From the NCBI GenBank assembly GCA_049600855.1, contig JBMYQA010000059.1, positions 1 to 25,786 on the forward strand: a stretch of 25,786 bases of DNA, in the 5' to 3' direction. Both the position numbers and the translations under genes were made by a program. The notes beneath the pieces are model-generated. The model saw only the letters and a list, made by a program, of their open reading frames with translations, ran no database searches and was not told the origin of the DNA. This DNA is from JBMYQA01 sp049600855 (GTDB taxonomy: Bacteria; Bacteroidota; Bacteroidia; Cytophagales; Flammeovirgaceae). Positions 24,614 to 25,786 of this stretch are shown here, one piece after another (position 1 is the first letter of the stretch; each line of letters opens with the position of its first letter).

Positions 24614-25636
24614 CTATTTATTGATAAGGGTGTTAGCGGCTGTTACTTCATGTAAGTCATAGCGTTTTCCTGTTAATGACTTAAGAAATGCCTCAATTTG
24701 TTTAATATCTTCATCGGGAATGTCTTTACCTAATTGATAAGTTCCCATTATCTTAATGACTTTACTTAACTCGCCAATACTACCATCATGCAAATAAGGG
24801 GCGGTGATAGCTATATTTCTTAAAGAAGGTACCCTAAAAACAAACTTATCGGCTTCATTTTTTGTCAGATTGAATCGGCCATAATCCACATGACTAATGT
24901 ATCCCCGATCTTGAAAATAATTGCGTACAATCCCTAATTTTTGAAACATGTTACCTCCTACATTGATACCTTGATGGCAAGTAGTACATCCATATTCCTT
25001 GAACTTTAAGTAGCCCATTTTTTCATCTATGGTAATGGCATCTCGTTTGCCTAACAGAAAATCATCAAATCGAGAGGGAGAAGCTAAAGAGGTTAGATAA
25101 GCCACAAGTGCATCTTTGAAATACGCTTCTGTGGCTTTATTGTGATATACCTGTTTAAATCGGCTGATGTATTCTGGTAACTGATTGAGGTAGGTAACGA
25201 CTTCTTTCAAGTTAGCGTGCATGTTTCCATCGATTTGCATAACATCATCAATTTGATCTTCGAGTGTTGCTAGTTTCCCATTCCAATATTGTCTAAAATT
25301 GTGGGATGCGTTAATTACGCTCAAGGCATTAAAAGGTAATTTTTTCCCTTGACTTACTGGAACAGGCAACGCATCTCCTCCTCCTTTTTCCAAAGAATGA
25401 CAGGAAGCACATGAAGTTTGGCAATCTCCAGATAGCCTAACATCATGAAATAGCATTTCTCCCAACTGTACTTGATCAGCATTTTGTTTAGGAGTGATTA
25501 AAGGGCGAATTGGTTCTGAAAGGTAATTCGCCATTTGAACCGTTTGGGTTGAACGCTGTACCGTTTTCGCTAACTTTTCATCGACACATGCTGTTAACGT
25601 AACGAGCACGAATAGTAGAAGTAATATTGTTCTCAT
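24614..25636 (-). CDS. Di-haem cytochrome c peroxidase family lipoprotein (MauG/CcpA type)
   Basis: 340 residues. The N-terminus MRTILLLLFVLVTLTACVDE is a lipoprotein signal with acylated Cys17. Two haem c sites are present: CASCH with His80 and CTTCH with His221. Between and after them lie the family blocks LGEMLFHDVRLSGD, FNALSVINASHNFRQYWNGK and VPSLRNIAITAPYLHDGSIGEL. Family members reduce hydrogen peroxide to water with electrons from small cytochromes, or oxidise protein-bound substrates (MauG). Being lipid-anchored it should act at the periplasmic side of a membrane. The loop that often reads HQLG reads TYQLG here. No electron-donor gene is adjacent, and the promoter probably lies in the 150 bp to the window edge. 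Confidence 0.92.
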   Translation of the reverse strand: MRTILLLLFVLVTLTACVDEKLAKTVQRSTQTVQMANYLSEPIRPLITPKQNADQVQLGEMLFHDVRLSGDCQTSCASCHSLEKGGGDALPVPVSQGKKLPFNALSVINASHNFRQYWNGKLATLEDQIDDVMQIDGNMHANLKEVVTYLNQLPEYISRFKQVYHNKATEAYFKDALVAYLTSLASPSRFDDFLLGKRDAITIDEKMGYLKFKEYGCTTCHQGINVGGNMFQKLGIVRNYFQDRGYISHVDYGRFNLTKNEADKFVFRVPSLRNIAITAPYLHDGSIGELSKVIKIMGTYQLGKDIPDEDIKQIEAFLKSLTGKRYDLHEVTAANTLINK

Positions 25637-25786
25637 TTAATTGGTGCGTTTTTGTTGACTTGGTAAATTGTTAAAGCTTGTTTTTACGAGAATTTGAAAA
25701 CAAATCATCATTAAATGAGAAATCCATATCTAATTAATAGCGTAGTTAAATATATAAAAACTTGTTCATATAAAAAAATAGAAAGC
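25637..25786. other. Upstream region of the peroxidase gene at the window edge
   Basis: Very AT-rich sequence without a coding frame. A small pair ATTTG/CAAAT (25692-25708 area) is visible, but no exact TAnnTTTG box. It probably contains the start of the peroxidase transcript, which cannot be placed. Confidence 0.3.

Overview
The window looks like chromosomal DNA of a member of the Bacteroidota, most likely a marine or environmental Cytophagales-type bacterium. The evidence is family content (a CarboxypepD_reg-type TonB-dependent receptor, DUF2911, DUF3667, a START-like SRPBCC protein, LytS/LytTR two-component genes, a TPR-SpoIIE-era signalling phosphatase, ~800-aa MacB-like permeases), low GC, weak or absent Shine-Dalgarno sequences, and -7 boxes of the Bacteroidota type (TAnnTTTG) in front of ispF and the exonuclease gene. 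The species cannot be fixed from the sequence. No tRNA, rRNA, transposase, integrase or CRISPR array was seen.

Layout. Positions 1-199 hold the C-terminal end of a truncated upstream gene. 329-4747 (+) is a large exported TPR-CHAT (caspase-like) protein followed by a terminator. A 436-bp gap follows, containing a long imperfect inverted repeat, and then a membrane-anchored DUF2911 protein (+). From 5760 to 11636 everything is on the minus strand: an ABC permease and its ATPase (5760-8895), a LolC/E-like permease downstream of ispF (9129-10952, with a 10-N assembly gap inside ispF), and a START-like protein. 11850-13082 (+) is a two-gene unit (DnaQ/ExoX-like exonuclease plus a small protein of unknown function). 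13316-15410 (+) is an M42 aminopeptidase followed at 25 bp by a patatin-like phospholipase. 15490-15698 is a striking array of TGGACAT repeats in front of a Fic-domain AMPylase with a C-terminal winged helix (+). The remainder is minus-strand: LytTR regulator and LytS-type kinase (16811-18614), a TPR protein/TonB receptor/DUF3667 unit (18934-22591), a membrane-bound SpoIIE-type phosphatase and a di-haem cytochrome c peroxidase lipoprotein.

Most genes are ordinary housekeeping or envelope functions. The most unusual feature is the Fic promoter region: five direct copies of an AAAAA(C/T)TGGACAT motif at alternating 30- and 41-bp spacing, interleaved with inverted half-sites that form dyads, one of which shows compensatory changes, with a last half-site lying over the candidate start codons. 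Because the Fic protein carries its own DNA-binding-type domain, autoregulation by an extended operator (or by repeated leader-RNA hairpins) is a testable proposal. The 162-bp inverted-repeat element at 4978-5139 and the solitary exported CHAT protein are the next most interesting items.
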